Source: Ferribacterium limneticum
Lineage (GTDB): Bacteria; Pseudomonadota; Gammaproteobacteria; Burkholderiales; Rhodocyclaceae
NCBI RefSeq assembly: GCF_020510585.1
Contig: NZ_CP075190.1
Coordinates: forward strand, 3,284,001 to 3,348,000
Direction of reading: 5' to 3'
DNA: 64,000 nt
Made by a program: the position numbers and the translations under genes. The notes beneath the pieces are model-generated. The model made no database searches. It saw nothing but the letters and a program-made list of their open reading frames with translations, and was not told where the DNA came from. The first letter of the stretch is position 1; the number at the start of each line of letters is the position of its first letter. This document shows positions 46,201-53,662 of this stretch, one piece after another.

Positions 46201-48661
46201 CGTCGGCCTCGGCGAAGTCGGCAAGCTCGGCCCCGGCCAGCTCGAAGAAGCCATGCGCAGCGCCCTGCTCGACTATGCGCTGCGCGTCGTCCACTGGCCG
46301 GACGAGCGCTTCGGCGAAGCCAGCCGGCCGCGCTCGGCCGCCATCAGCTGCCTGCTCATCGGCACGGGGGCCGGCGGCGTGCCGATCAGCGACGCCGTCG
46401 AGTCGGTGCTGCGCGCGGCGATTGCCGCCAATGCCCGGCTGGCCGACAACGAAATGGACGGCCGGGTGGTGATCGACCGCGTCGAGTTCGTCGAACTCTA
46501 CGAAGACCTCGCCATCTCGGCCGCCCACGCCCTGCGCAAGGCCATCGACAACGTCGATCTGGCCGGCAGCCTGCGCTGGAAAGCGATGGCCATCGAAGGC
46601 GGCCAGGCTGGCCAGCACCGGCTGCGCGCCGACGAGGCGCCGGAATGGTGGCACCGTCTGGAAATCATCGAGGACGAGCACAACGACCAGTCGCTGCGCT
46701 TCATTTTCCCGACCGACAAGGCGCGTGCCGAGGAAACCATGGCCACCGGCCAGTTGTCGCTGGCCGACTCCTTCATCGAAATGGCCAGCCAGGACACCAA
46801 CCGCAACGCCGAGGCGGCCAAAACCCTGTTCGAGCTGCTGCTGCCGGTCCGCGTCAAGGAACTGTCGGCCCAGCAGGGCAACCTCGTGGTCCTCGTCGAC
46901 AAGCGTTCGGCGCGCTATCCGTGGGAATTGCTCGAGGACCGCTGGGGCAGCAGCCCGCGCCCGCCGGCGGTCAATGCCGGGATGATCCGCCAGTTCAAGA
47001 CGAGAAACTTCCGCGCCCGGCCGGCCTACGCGCCGAACGACACGGCGCTCGTCATCGGCAACCCGGACCTCGGCAACTCGCCCGACTTCGCTGATCTGCC
47101 CGGCGCCCGCGACGAGGCGCTGAGCGTCGTCGGCACCCTGGCCAATGCCGGCTACGACGTCACCGACCGCATTGGCGAGCAGACGCCGGCCATCCTCGAA
47201 GCGCTGCACCGCGAGAAATGGCGCATCCTCCACCTGGCCGGGCACGGCGTGCATGAATACAAATCGGCCAGGATGGCCGTCGCCCGTTCGGGCATGGTCA
47301 TCGGCCTCGACACCATCCTGACCCCGGGCGACATCGAGCAGATGCGCTGGGTGCCCGAACTGGTCTTCATCAACTGCTGCCACCTCGGGCGCATCGACGG
47401 TCTGGGCAAGACCGAGCCCGGCGTGCTCGCCGCCAACCTCGCCGAGCAGTTCATCAACATGGGCGTCAAGGCCGTCATCGCGGCCGGCTGGGCCGTTGAC
47501 GACGTGGCCGGCAAGGCCTTCGCCGACGCTTTCTACCGCCACATGATGGTCGGCGGCTTCTTCGGCGAAGCGGTACGGGCCGCCCGCGAAGAGATTTTCG
47601 TGGTCTGCGACAACGTCAATACCTGGGGCGCCTACCAGTGCTACGGCGACCCCAATTTCCGCCTGTCGCGCGACGGCGTGACGCACTACGCCGAGGCACC
47701 GCCCTACACGACGCCGCACGAACTGGCCGTTGATCTCGACAACCTGGCCTGCGGCCTGCGCGACGGCAACGACAGCGCGGATATCGCCGAGCACGTCGAA
47801 CGCCGCCTCAAGCGCATCCCGTCCGCCCAGAAAGGGTGGACCAAGCGGGCCGATGTGGCGGCGGCGCTCGGCTTTGTCTGGGGCGAAGCCGGCGAATGGG
47901 AAAAAGCCATCGCCAGCCTGCGCACCGCCATCGCCGCCGAGTCCGGGCAATGCAGCGTGCGCGTCATCGAGCAACTGGCCAATTACGAAGTGCGCCTGGC
48001 CGGCAGCCGTTGGCTGGCCGCCGCCGACGGCCAGCGCGACAACGCCCTGCGCGCCGCCCTGCGCCAGGACATCGAACAGGCCATCGCCCGGCTCGCCGGG
48101 CTGTGCGCCAGCGGCCCGACCAGCGAGCGGCTCAGCCTGCTCGGCGGCGCCTACAAGCGGCTGGCCATCATCGAAGCCGCCGGCGGACGCTGCGAAGCGC
48201 TGGTCAACATGGCCGAGCACTACCGCGATGCCTACGCCCGCGAAGGCAAGGCCTACGCCTTCACCAACTGGGCCAGCGCCGCCCTGCTCATTCGTCGCTT
48301 CTACCCGGAACAGCCGGCCGACCAGCCGCCGCTGCTCGGGCTGGCCACGCTGAAACAGGACGTCGCCCGCCTGCGCAAGGAACTCGACAAGCGCAACGCG
48401 AGCGCCCCGAATTTCTGGGACAGCACCAGCCTGGCCGATCTCGACCTCGTGCTCGCCCTGGCCGAAAGCCCACGCAGCCGGAAAGCTGCAGCGGCTCCCG
48501 GCGAGGCGGCGCGCCAGACCTATCGTCAGGCCATCCAGCGCGGAGCCAGCCTGCGCGAGCGTTCGTCGGTCACCGAGCACCTCGACTTCCTGCGCCTGAA
48601 TTTCCCCGATGACGACCCGCTGAGCGGACTGATAGACCAGATCAAGGAGGACCTCGCATGA
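43229..48661 (+). CDS. Giant double alpha/beta-hydrolase + CHAT protease + TPR protein
   Basis: An 1810-residue cytoplasmic protein. The first alpha/beta-hydrolase (about 160-420) has FIHGTAS and nucleophile SHSRGG (Ser245). The second, LCAT/lipase-like (about 525-870), has LPGTMGSQL, YDWRHS and AHSMGG (Ser636). A middle domain (about 910-1110, ITHGSLAYARHPVVVGHYQ) may resemble a leucyl-aminopeptidase N-terminal or macro-like fold (tentative). A CHAT caspase-like protease follows (about 1200-1490), with HLAGHG (His1339) and FINCCHLG (Cys1384). The last 300 residues are TPR-like helices. CHAT proteases are caspase relatives in bacterial immunity. Having two lipase-like domains on the same chain suggests self-cleavage or regulated release, which is inference. 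ATG at 43229 follows GAGGAG; the stop overlaps the M15 gene by 4 bases. Confidence 0.85.
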   Translation: MTTRTIRIRGTKVGAGSRGASQPGGPEPLFRLAPGSARDGAGEEIEVKPETVVRVALENGFVLWSRADDLTREYGSPPPRGAGGAWEFTRLTPRRAVVSERGAAGLAIRVLEFFGVDIGKKVAGKLGKVLEDKKLHDKGPGLYRFAAGDKLALTPVPGSGPLPAAQGPMLVFIHGTASSTIGSYSKLWDPRNADALKLCASLTTTYGDRIFGLEHRTLTESPIQNAMALLERLPEGADVHLVSHSRGGLVGELLCLSGCAKLAEVLTPLQIQTFFAVDRSIAPQMGLAPLSADEEKARNAAYAADRDLLGKFVALLGKKKIRVSRFARVGCPARGTTLASGRLDRWLSVLDYLSFTSLGNGVIGGAVDFMQAIVAERTDPRTLPGVEAMVPGSALTRLLNSLPELATDSDLAVIAGDIEGGDSLWNSLKVLATDWFYKNEHDLVVDTASMLGGLPRLNGGARYRKDQGAKVNHFRYFTNGSSINWLRAALTRGDQESGGFLPIENAGKSRSAIARGPFIRRRADSAPRPIAVVLPGTMGSQLKAGDDEVWLNYASLFAGGLGKLKMGKPDITPVGLVEDFYGPLVEFLARSHDVEIFPYDWRHSIRDAAARLAETLAPLVDRAERTQQPLRLVAHSMGGLVVRSMIADKGPGAALWQRISRLPGSRFLMLGTPNLGSYEAVRWLTGFNPTQAKLSLLDITHGTDEIIDLVRGYAGLLELLPFAPRDPDFTDLTHWQAIRESTEADWQLADTAALKEAAVSWQRLRAAPADPLMCYVAGCQPATVIDYQLVSREDEPPSQRKKLEFIATASGDGTVSWDSGRLPGVPMWYVEDTAHDALCAQPKAFPGYLDLLVKGSTTLLPAAPPAQSRAASSEDRFVLPSMPLADSIPGPDEIGTFGFSGGIPVDRNIAEKPGITIDIGITHGSLAYARHPVVVGHYQGDTIVSAEKALDRQLGGALSGRADLGIYPGPLGTCTTFFNDSPTAKPAGALVVGLGEVGKLGPGQLEEAMRSALLDYALRVVHWPDERFGEASRPRSAAISCLLIGTGAGGVPISDAVESVLRAAIAANARLADNEMDGRVVIDRVEFVELYEDLAISAAHALRKAIDNVDLAGSLRWKAMAIEGGQAGQHRLRADEAPEWWHRLEIIEDEHNDQSLRFIFPTDKARAEETMATGQLSLADSFIEMASQDTNRNAEAAKTLFELLLPVRVKELSAQQGNLVVLVDKRSARYPWELLEDRWGSSPRPPAVNAGMIRQFKTRNFRARPAYAPNDTALVIGNPDLGNSPDFADLPGARDEALSVVGTLANAGYDVTDRIGEQTPAILEALHREKWRILHLAGHGVHEYKSARMAVARSGMVIGLDTILTPGDIEQMRWVPELVFINCCHLGRIDGLGKTEPGVLAANLAEQFINMGVKAVIAAGWAVDDVAGKAFADAFYRHMMVGGFFGEAVRAAREEIFVVCDNVNTWGAYQCYGDPNFRLSRDGVTHYAEAPPYTTPHELAVDLDNLACGLRDGNDSADIAEHVERRLKRIPSAQKGWTKRADVAAALGFVWGEAGEWEKAIASLRTAIAAESGQCSVRVIEQLANYEVRLAGSRWLAAADGQRDNALRAALRQDIEQAIARLAGLCASGPTSERLSLLGGAYKRLAIIEAAGGRCEALVNMAEHYRDAYAREGKAYAFTNWASAALLIRRFYPEQPADQPPLLGLATLKQDVARLRKELDKRNASAPNFWDSTSLADLDLVLALAESPRSRKAAAAPGEAARQTYRQAIQRGASLRERSSVTEHLDFLRLNFPDDDPLSGLIDQIKEDLA
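44031..44072 (+). repeat. Family 1 repeat copy 7, inside the CHAT/hydrolase gene
   Basis: ACTTCAAATTCAG then CTTTTTTGCCGTTGACCGTAGC. It is in frame, coding for LQIQTFFAVDRSIA in the first hydrolase domain between the nucleophile and the next strand. Confidence 0.7.
45913..45957 (+). repeat. Family 1 repeat copy 8, inside the CHAT/hydrolase gene
   Basis: CATTTGGATTTTCGGGCG then AATTCCGGTTGACCGTAACA. It is in frame, coding for GTFGFSGGIPVDRNIA in the linker after the second hydrolase. Confidence 0.7.
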
Positions 48662-49530
48662 GCCCCCGCCAAACCCCGGCCAAGCCGCGCCAGGCGGCCC
48701 CCGTTGCCGCCCAGGGGGCGGCCAAGACGACCATCCGGCGCCGGACCGCGGCCAGCGTTGCGCCAGCGGCCGCCGAGGCCGGCGCCAAAACCGCGACCAA
48801 ATTGCCTATGAAACAGGCGGCACCAAAGCCGGCAGCTCTGAAACAAACTGCTGCCACGAGATCGCCAAAGCCCCGCGCCACGCCGCTTCCGCCGCCTGCC
48901 GTCAGCCCGACGCCCACCAGATCGCGCGGCGCCTCGCGTTCGGCCAGCCGCTCGGCCAATCCCACGGTCGACCGGAAAAATGAGCCAATTTCAGAATTCA
49001 CCCTGGCCAACGTCAGCCACGACACACGCGTCGCGCCCAACTTCCTGGTCTATGAACTGACCCGTTCGGAGCTCGCCGACCGGCGCGGCATCCCCAATAA
49101 CTTCGCCTCCGACCAGGAGCTGCGCGCCGCCATCCATCTCGCCCGCGAAGTTCTCCAGCCGATCCGCGACAAGTTCGGCAGTTTCACGCCGAACAGCGTT
49201 TTCCGCGGCCACCCGCTCGAACGGGCGCTCAAGAACAAGCCGGCGAGCTGGCTCAGCACCAGCCAGCATTCGCGCGGCGAAGCCTGCGACATCGAGATCG
49301 TCGGCATGAGCACGCTGGCCCTGGCCAACTGGGCGAAGGACAACCTCAAGACTTTCGACCAGATCATCTGCGAGTGCTACGACCCGGCCAAAGGCCCCAA
49401 CTCGGGCTGGGTGCACATCTCGCTCAAGGCGCCGGGCAGCGGCGAAAACCGCCGGCAATTGCTGAGCTACATCGCTGACCACGGCAAGATGGTCTACGTA
49501 CCCGGCCTGCGTGCCACCGCCATGGCCTGA
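48658..49530 (+). CDS. M15-type D-Ala-D-Ala carboxypeptidase-like protein with basic low-complexity N-terminus
   Basis: A 290-residue protein. The first ~100 residues are Ala/Lys/Pro/Arg-rich and disordered-looking, without a classic signal peptide. The C-terminal ~170 residues fit the peptidase M15_3 fold, with zinc ligands in QHSRGEACDIE (His204, Asp211) and GWVHISLK (His253). Such peptidases cut peptidoglycan cross-bridge peptides and also occur in phage lysis cassettes. The start overlaps the CHAT gene stop (ATGA), so it is produced in step with it. A family 1 repeat encodes TVDRKNEPISEF at the junction of the tail and the peptidase domain. Export route is unclear; it could be a lytic effector set free on cell damage. 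Confidence 0.82.
   Translation: MSPRQTPAKPRQAAPVAAQGAAKTTIRRRTAASVAPAAAEAGAKTATKLPMKQAAPKPAALKQTAATRSPKPRATPLPPPAVSPTPTRSRGASRSASRSANPTVDRKNEPISEFTLANVSHDTRVAPNFLVYELTRSELADRRGIPNNFASDQELRAAIHLAREVLQPIRDKFGSFTPNSVFRGHPLERALKNKPASWLSTSQHSRGEACDIEIVGMSTLALANWAKDNLKTFDQIICECYDPAKGPNSGWVHISLKAPGSGENRRQLLSYIADHGKMVYVPGLRATAMA
48963..49000 (-). repeat. Family 1 repeat copy 9, inside the M15 peptidase gene
   Basis: The minus strand reads GAATTCTGAAATTGGCTC then ATTTTTCCGGTCGACCGTGGG. It lies in frame at the boundary between the low-complexity N-terminus and the peptidase domain. Confidence 0.75.
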
Positions 49531-49533
49531 ACC

Positions 49534-51117
49534 ATGCTCCCCGGCAAGCTTTTCTTCCTGCTCGTCGTCGCCACGCTGCTCGCCCTGATCGGCGCCTGGG
49601 TCGTCGCGCGCAGCTACCGGCGGAGCATGCAGCGCCTGATGAAAGCGCCGGTCGCCGAGCCCCAGGCAGCCGATGCGCCGGACCGCCCCCCCACGCCGCC
49701 GACGCTGGCGCGCTCAGCGCACTTGCCAACGCTCGACGACAACAACGAAGCGCACCGTCGGCTGCTGTTTTCCTTCATCGGCCTGACCCTGGTCATCGCC
49801 CTGACGCGAACGCTGCTGACGCAGTTCATCGCCGACGGCCCGATCACCCTCAAAACCGTCGCCACCCTCGGCGCCGCCTACGCCTGGCCAGTCCTGCCCG
49901 TGCTCGCCGTGATCGGCCGCTGGTCGCGCCCGCGCTTCGTCGGCGCCATGCTCGGCTGGCTGGTGCTGGCTATCCTGTTGCTGAGCTGGCGGACCAACGA
50001 GAACATCAGTTTTGCCCAGGTGGTCGGCTGGATGCTGTTCGACACCGGGCTGCCGCTCATCGTCGTCACCGCACTTTGCCTGGGCGGCGCGACGCGCGCT
50101 GTCGGCCCCTGGTTGGTGCCCGTGTTCATCGTGCTCAGCGGCTCGTCACAGCTCGGCCTCGATTTGCTAGCCGCCATGATCGAGGCGAAAAGCCCGTTCA
50201 TCGTGTGGCTGGCCAGCTGGATGGGCGCCACCACCGCCTTCACCCTGTTCGCCGTGCTGCCCTGGCTGATCGCCTGGTGGCCGGCCCGCGCCCTTGGTCG
50301 CTGGCTGGCCCGGGGGTACCGGGAACGGCAGATTTCGGAGCTGTTCTACCTGTTCACCGCCGTATGGACCATCGCGCTAGTCGGCCCGGCGCTCGGCGCC
50401 ATCCATGACCTCGGCTGGTGGGCCATCGTCTGTTTCGCGCCGCTGCTGTGGATTCCGCTCGGCGCCATGCTCATGAAGCGCTTTGCGGCCCAGGCGATGA
50501 TCGGCAACCCACCGACCCTGCTCGTACTGCGCGTTTTTCAGCAGGATGCCAACGCCCAGGCCATCTTCGACCGCGTCATCGAACGCTGGCGCCTGAGCGG
50601 CAACACCGTACTGATCGCCGGCACCGACGTGGCCGACCGGACCATCGACGCCGAAGACATTTTCACCTTCCTCGACGGACGACTGGCCGAGCGCTTTGTC
50701 TCTCACGCCAGCGACATAGAAACCCGTCTCGAGCAGTTCGAATTCCAGCCCGACGTCGAAGGACGCTACCGGATCAACGAATGCTATTGCCACGACAACA
50801 CCTGGCAACAGGCGCTCGACCGCCTGGTCGGCATCAGCGACGTGGCACTCATGGACTTGCGCAATTTCAAGGCGAAGAACGCAGGCTGCATCCATGAACT
50901 CGGCGTGCTGGCCAGCGCCCAAAAAATTGCCCGCGTCGTCATCCTGACCAACCAGGCGACCGAGCGTGACGCCGCCCAGGCCGCAGTGGCCGGGGCGCCG
51001 GCCGACCGCTTTGTCTGGCTCGATGAACACGACAAGGCCGGCCTCAAGCCAGCCGACATCCTGGCCGCCCTGTTCCCGTCAGCAACGGTCCCCAACGCCG
51101 TTCCTCAGCCCCAATAA
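49534..51117 (+). CDS. Polytopic membrane protein with C-terminal TIR/deoxyribosyltransferase-like domain
   Basis: A 527-residue protein. One N-terminal helix (about 5-25), a Pro-rich loop, then about seven helices (about 80-320). The cytoplasmic C-terminus (about 330-510) is a Rossmann-like domain: LLVLRVFQQDANAQAIFDRV near its start, then GISDVALMDLRNFKAKNAG and a HELGVL segment whose glutamate parallels the catalytic glutamate of the two TPR proteins in this operon. It could be the membrane sensor or a membrane effector; I cannot decide from sequence. It begins 3 bases after the M15 gene. Confidence 0.75.
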   Translation: MLPGKLFFLLVVATLLALIGAWVVARSYRRSMQRLMKAPVAEPQAADAPDRPPTPPTLARSAHLPTLDDNNEAHRRLLFSFIGLTLVIALTRTLLTQFIADGPITLKTVATLGAAYAWPVLPVLAVIGRWSRPRFVGAMLGWLVLAILLLSWRTNENISFAQVVGWMLFDTGLPLIVVTALCLGGATRAVGPWLVPVFIVLSGSSQLGLDLLAAMIEAKSPFIVWLASWMGATTAFTLFAVLPWLIAWWPARALGRWLARGYRERQISELFYLFTAVWTIALVGPALGAIHDLGWWAIVCFAPLLWIPLGAMLMKRFAAQAMIGNPPTLLVLRVFQQDANAQAIFDRVIERWRLSGNTVLIAGTDVADRTIDAEDIFTFLDGRLAERFVSHASDIETRLEQFEFQPDVEGRYRINECYCHDNTWQQALDRLVGISDVALMDLRNFKAKNAGCIHELGVLASAQKIARVVILTNQATERDAAQAAVAGAPADRFVWLDEHDKAGLKPADILAALFPSATVPNAVPQPQ

Positions 51118-51129
51118 AAGGAGACTCCC

Positions 51130-52308
51130 GTGAATCAACAAGTCCTCGCCCGCATGAAATCCACCGGCCCGAAAAAGATCCTCGCCTGCGACGGCGGCGG
51201 CATCCTTGGTCTGATCAGCGTCGAAATCCTCGCCAAGCTCGAAGCTGATCTGCGCACCCGCTTCGCCAAGCCCGACCTCGTCCTCGCCGACTATTTCGAT
51301 TTCGTCTGCGGCACGAGCACCGGCGCGATCATCGCCAGCTGCATTTCGACCGGCATGAGCACGGACCAGATCCGCAGCTTTTACACGGCCAGCGGCAAGC
51401 AGATGTTCGACAAGGCCTCCTTGCTCAAGCGCCTGAAATACAGCTACAACGACGAACCACTGGCCAGGAAACTGCGCGAAGAACTCGACAAGGCGCTGCA
51501 TCACACCGCCAGCGCCGCAACCCCGAATGCCACGCTGGGCGACGCCGGGCTGCGCACGCTACTGATGATGGTCATGCGCAACGTGAACACCGATTCGCCG
51601 TGGCCGGTCAGCAACAATCCGCTGGCCAAATACAACGATGCGGCGCGCCCCGACTGCAACCTCAAGCTGCCGCTCTGGCAACTGGTCCGCGCCAGCACGG
51701 CCGCCCCCGTCTTCTTCCCGCCGGAGGTCGTCACCTTCGGCGAGGGCACGGCCAAAACCTACGAATTCATCTTTGTCGACGGCGGCGTCACGACCTACAA
51801 CAACCCGGCCTTTCTCGCCTTCCAGATGGTCACCGCCGCCCCCTACCGGATCAGCTGGCCGACCGGCGACGACCGGCTGCTCATCGTCTCGGTCGGCACC
51901 GGCAGCGCCGCCAAGGCGCGGCCGAATGTCGACGCCGACGACCTGTGGCTGCTCGACAACGCCAAGAACCTGCCCGGCGCCCTCATGAATGCCGCCTCGG
52001 CGGGCTGGGACATGGCCTGCCGGGTCATCGGCGACTGCCGTTTCGGCCCGCAGATCGACCGTGAAATCGAGGACCTGGTGCCGAGCGAGTCCTGCCCGAT
52101 CACCTCGACGATTCCCAAGCAGTTCGCCTACGTTCGCTACGACCCGGATGTCTCGCAGGACGGCCTCAACAAGCTCGGCCTCGCCGACATCAAGGCGGAA
52201 CAGGTCCAGGTCATGGATTCGGTCAAGCACATGCCGGAAATCCAGCGCGTCGGCGTCGCCTATGCCGCCAGGAACGTCAGCCTCAAGCACCTGCGGGGCT
52301 TCGCATGA
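51130..52308 (+). CDS. Patatin-like phospholipase
   Basis: A 392-residue lipid acyl hydrolase. It has the oxyanion motif DGGGILGL (21-28), nucleophile GTSTG (Ser63) and catalytic aspartate in VDGGVTTYNNP (Asp217), giving a complete Ser-Asp dyad. Patatins of this kind degrade membrane phospholipids and are known effectors in bacterial defence (e.g. CapV in CBASS). No cyclic-nucleotide synthase is present here, so activation must come by another route. It starts with GTG at 51130, with AAAGGAG upstream, 12 bases after the membrane gene; its stop overlaps the last gene by 4 bases. Confidence 0.9.
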   Translation: MNQQVLARMKSTGPKKILACDGGGILGLISVEILAKLEADLRTRFAKPDLVLADYFDFVCGTSTGAIIASCISTGMSTDQIRSFYTASGKQMFDKASLLKRLKYSYNDEPLARKLREELDKALHHTASAATPNATLGDAGLRTLLMMVMRNVNTDSPWPVSNNPLAKYNDAARPDCNLKLPLWQLVRASTAAPVFFPPEVVTFGEGTAKTYEFIFVDGGVTTYNNPAFLAFQMVTAAPYRISWPTGDDRLLIVSVGTGSAAKARPNVDADDLWLLDNAKNLPGALMNAASAGWDMACRVIGDCRFGPQIDREIEDLVPSESCPITSTIPKQFAYVRYDPDVSQDGLNKLGLADIKAEQVQVMDSVKHMPEIQRVGVAYAARNVSLKHLRGFA

Positions 52309-53657
52309 ACACCTGTTTCGTCATCCAGGGCTTCGGCAAGAAGACCGACTACACCGACGGCCGCGTTCTCGACCTTGACGCCTCCTACGCCATCATCAAG
52401 GAGGCGGTCGAGGCGGCCGGCCTCAAATCCATACGCGCCGACGAAATCCAGCACTCGACGGTGATCGACGTCCCGATGTACGAAATGCTGCTGCAGGCCG
52501 ACGTGGTCATTGCCGACCTGTCGACCTACAACGTCAACGCCGCCTACGAACTCGGCGTGCGCTACGCCTTGCGGCCGCGTACCACCATCGTCGTCGCCGA
52601 GGAAGGCTTCAAGAATCCCTTCGATGTCGGCCACATCGCCATCCGCCGCTACAAGCACCTCGGCGAGGACATCGGCGCCCGCGAAGCGGCGCGTTTCAAG
52701 GCAGAACTGAAGAGCGCAATTGAGGAAATCCTCGCCTCCAATCGCGCCGACAGCCCGGTTTACACCTTTCTGCCCAAACTGACCCCACCGCAAATGGCCG
52801 TTGCTTTGGCGGCTGCGCCAGCCCCGACGTTGGCGACGCCCGCGCAGGCGCGCGGCGGCATGTTTACGGTTGGCGCCGCCAGCCCATCCGGACTCGGCAA
52901 CGAGCTTGTTGCCGCCGCCCCGGAACCAGTCACCACGCCCAAGGCCATGCTCGATGACGCCCTGGCCAAAATCAATCCGCCGGCTGGCGAGGCCAGCGAT
53001 TTTGCCGGCGCCCGCGCCCTGCTGCAGAAGGTCAGCGAGCTACGCCCGAACGACCCCTTCGTCACCCAGCAACTGGTCGTCGCCACCTATAAATCAAAAC
53101 AGCCCGATCCCGAAAGCGCCCTGCTCGACGCCCGCGGCATCATGGAGCAATCGCTCGATCCGGCGTCAACCAACGACCCGGAAACCCTCGGGCTGTGGGG
53201 CGCCATCCACAAGCGACTGTGGGAACTCCAGTCCCGCCCCGACGACCTGAATGCTGCGGTCGACGGCTACGAACGCGGGTTTTCGTTGCGCCGCGACTGG
53301 TACAACGGGATCAATTACGCCTTCCTGCTCGACCTGCGGGCGGTCGAATGGCTCAAGGCCGGCAACAAGGACGACGCGATTGCCGACTCGGTGCTCGCCC
53401 GCCGCGTCCGCAGCGAAGTTGGCCGACTGGCCCTGGCCCCGGCCGAAGACAAGGATGCCGACCCGAAGAAACGCTTCTGGGCCGTCGCCACCCTGTGGGA
53501 AGCCGCGCTCGGCCGCGGCGATGCAGCGGAGACGGCGCGCTGGGGCGCTGCGGCCGAAGCACTCGCGGTGCCGCAATGGATGCAGGACACGCGACTCGAT
53601 CAGGGCCGCAAACTGGTCGAGTTGCAGAAGACGTTTGCCGCGCTTTCTGCGCCTTGA
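52305..53657 (+). CDS. Deoxyribosyltransferase-like + TPR scaffold protein (TRAFs-binding-domain family)
   Basis: A 450-residue soluble protein closing the operon. Residues 1-140 (FVIQGFGKKTDY, then ADVVIADLSTYNVNAAYELG) are paralogous to the N-terminus of the first gene (40300), with the same glutamate in YELG. An Ala/Pro-rich linker (about 165-220) leads to a TPR-like TRAFs-binding region (about 225-445). The SLOG part of the first protein is missing. Two versions of one scaffold around the effectors suggest a sensor pair or a hetero-complex. It starts inside the patatin stop (ATGA) and ends 5 bases before the convergent GGDEF-EAL gene. Confidence 0.8.
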   Translation: MNTCFVIQGFGKKTDYTDGRVLDLDASYAIIKEAVEAAGLKSIRADEIQHSTVIDVPMYEMLLQADVVIADLSTYNVNAAYELGVRYALRPRTTIVVAEEGFKNPFDVGHIAIRRYKHLGEDIGAREAARFKAELKSAIEEILASNRADSPVYTFLPKLTPPQMAVALAAAPAPTLATPAQARGGMFTVGAASPSGLGNELVAAAPEPVTTPKAMLDDALAKINPPAGEASDFAGARALLQKVSELRPNDPFVTQQLVVATYKSKQPDPESALLDARGIMEQSLDPASTNDPETLGLWGAIHKRLWELQSRPDDLNAAVDGYERGFSLRRDWYNGINYAFLLDLRAVEWLKAGNKDDAIADSVLARRVRSEVGRLALAPAEDKDADPKKRFWAVATLWEAALGRGDAAETARWGAAAEALAVPQWMQDTRLDQGRKLVELQKTFAALSAP

Positions 53658-53662
53658 GCCGC

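Noticed and set aside
43103..48580. Long minus-strand frames (803 and 995 codons) opposite the CHAT/hydrolase gene
   Set aside because: Low-complexity composition caused by strong third-position GC on the other strand; the plus strand has intact catalytic motifs.
42352..48661. CHAT/TPR protein as part of a type III-E CRISPR (Craspase) system
   Set aside because: No Cas protein, no repeat-spacer array and no gRAMP-like gene in the window; the domain order is also different.
51130..52308. Patatin as a CBASS effector
   Set aside because: No cyclic-oligonucleotide synthase (CD-NTase) or CBASS accessory gene is near; the patatin sits in a protease/TPR operon instead.
40300..53657. The operon as part of a prophage because of the M15 peptidase
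   Set aside because: No capsid, tail, integrase, holin or attachment sites; base composition matches the chromosome.
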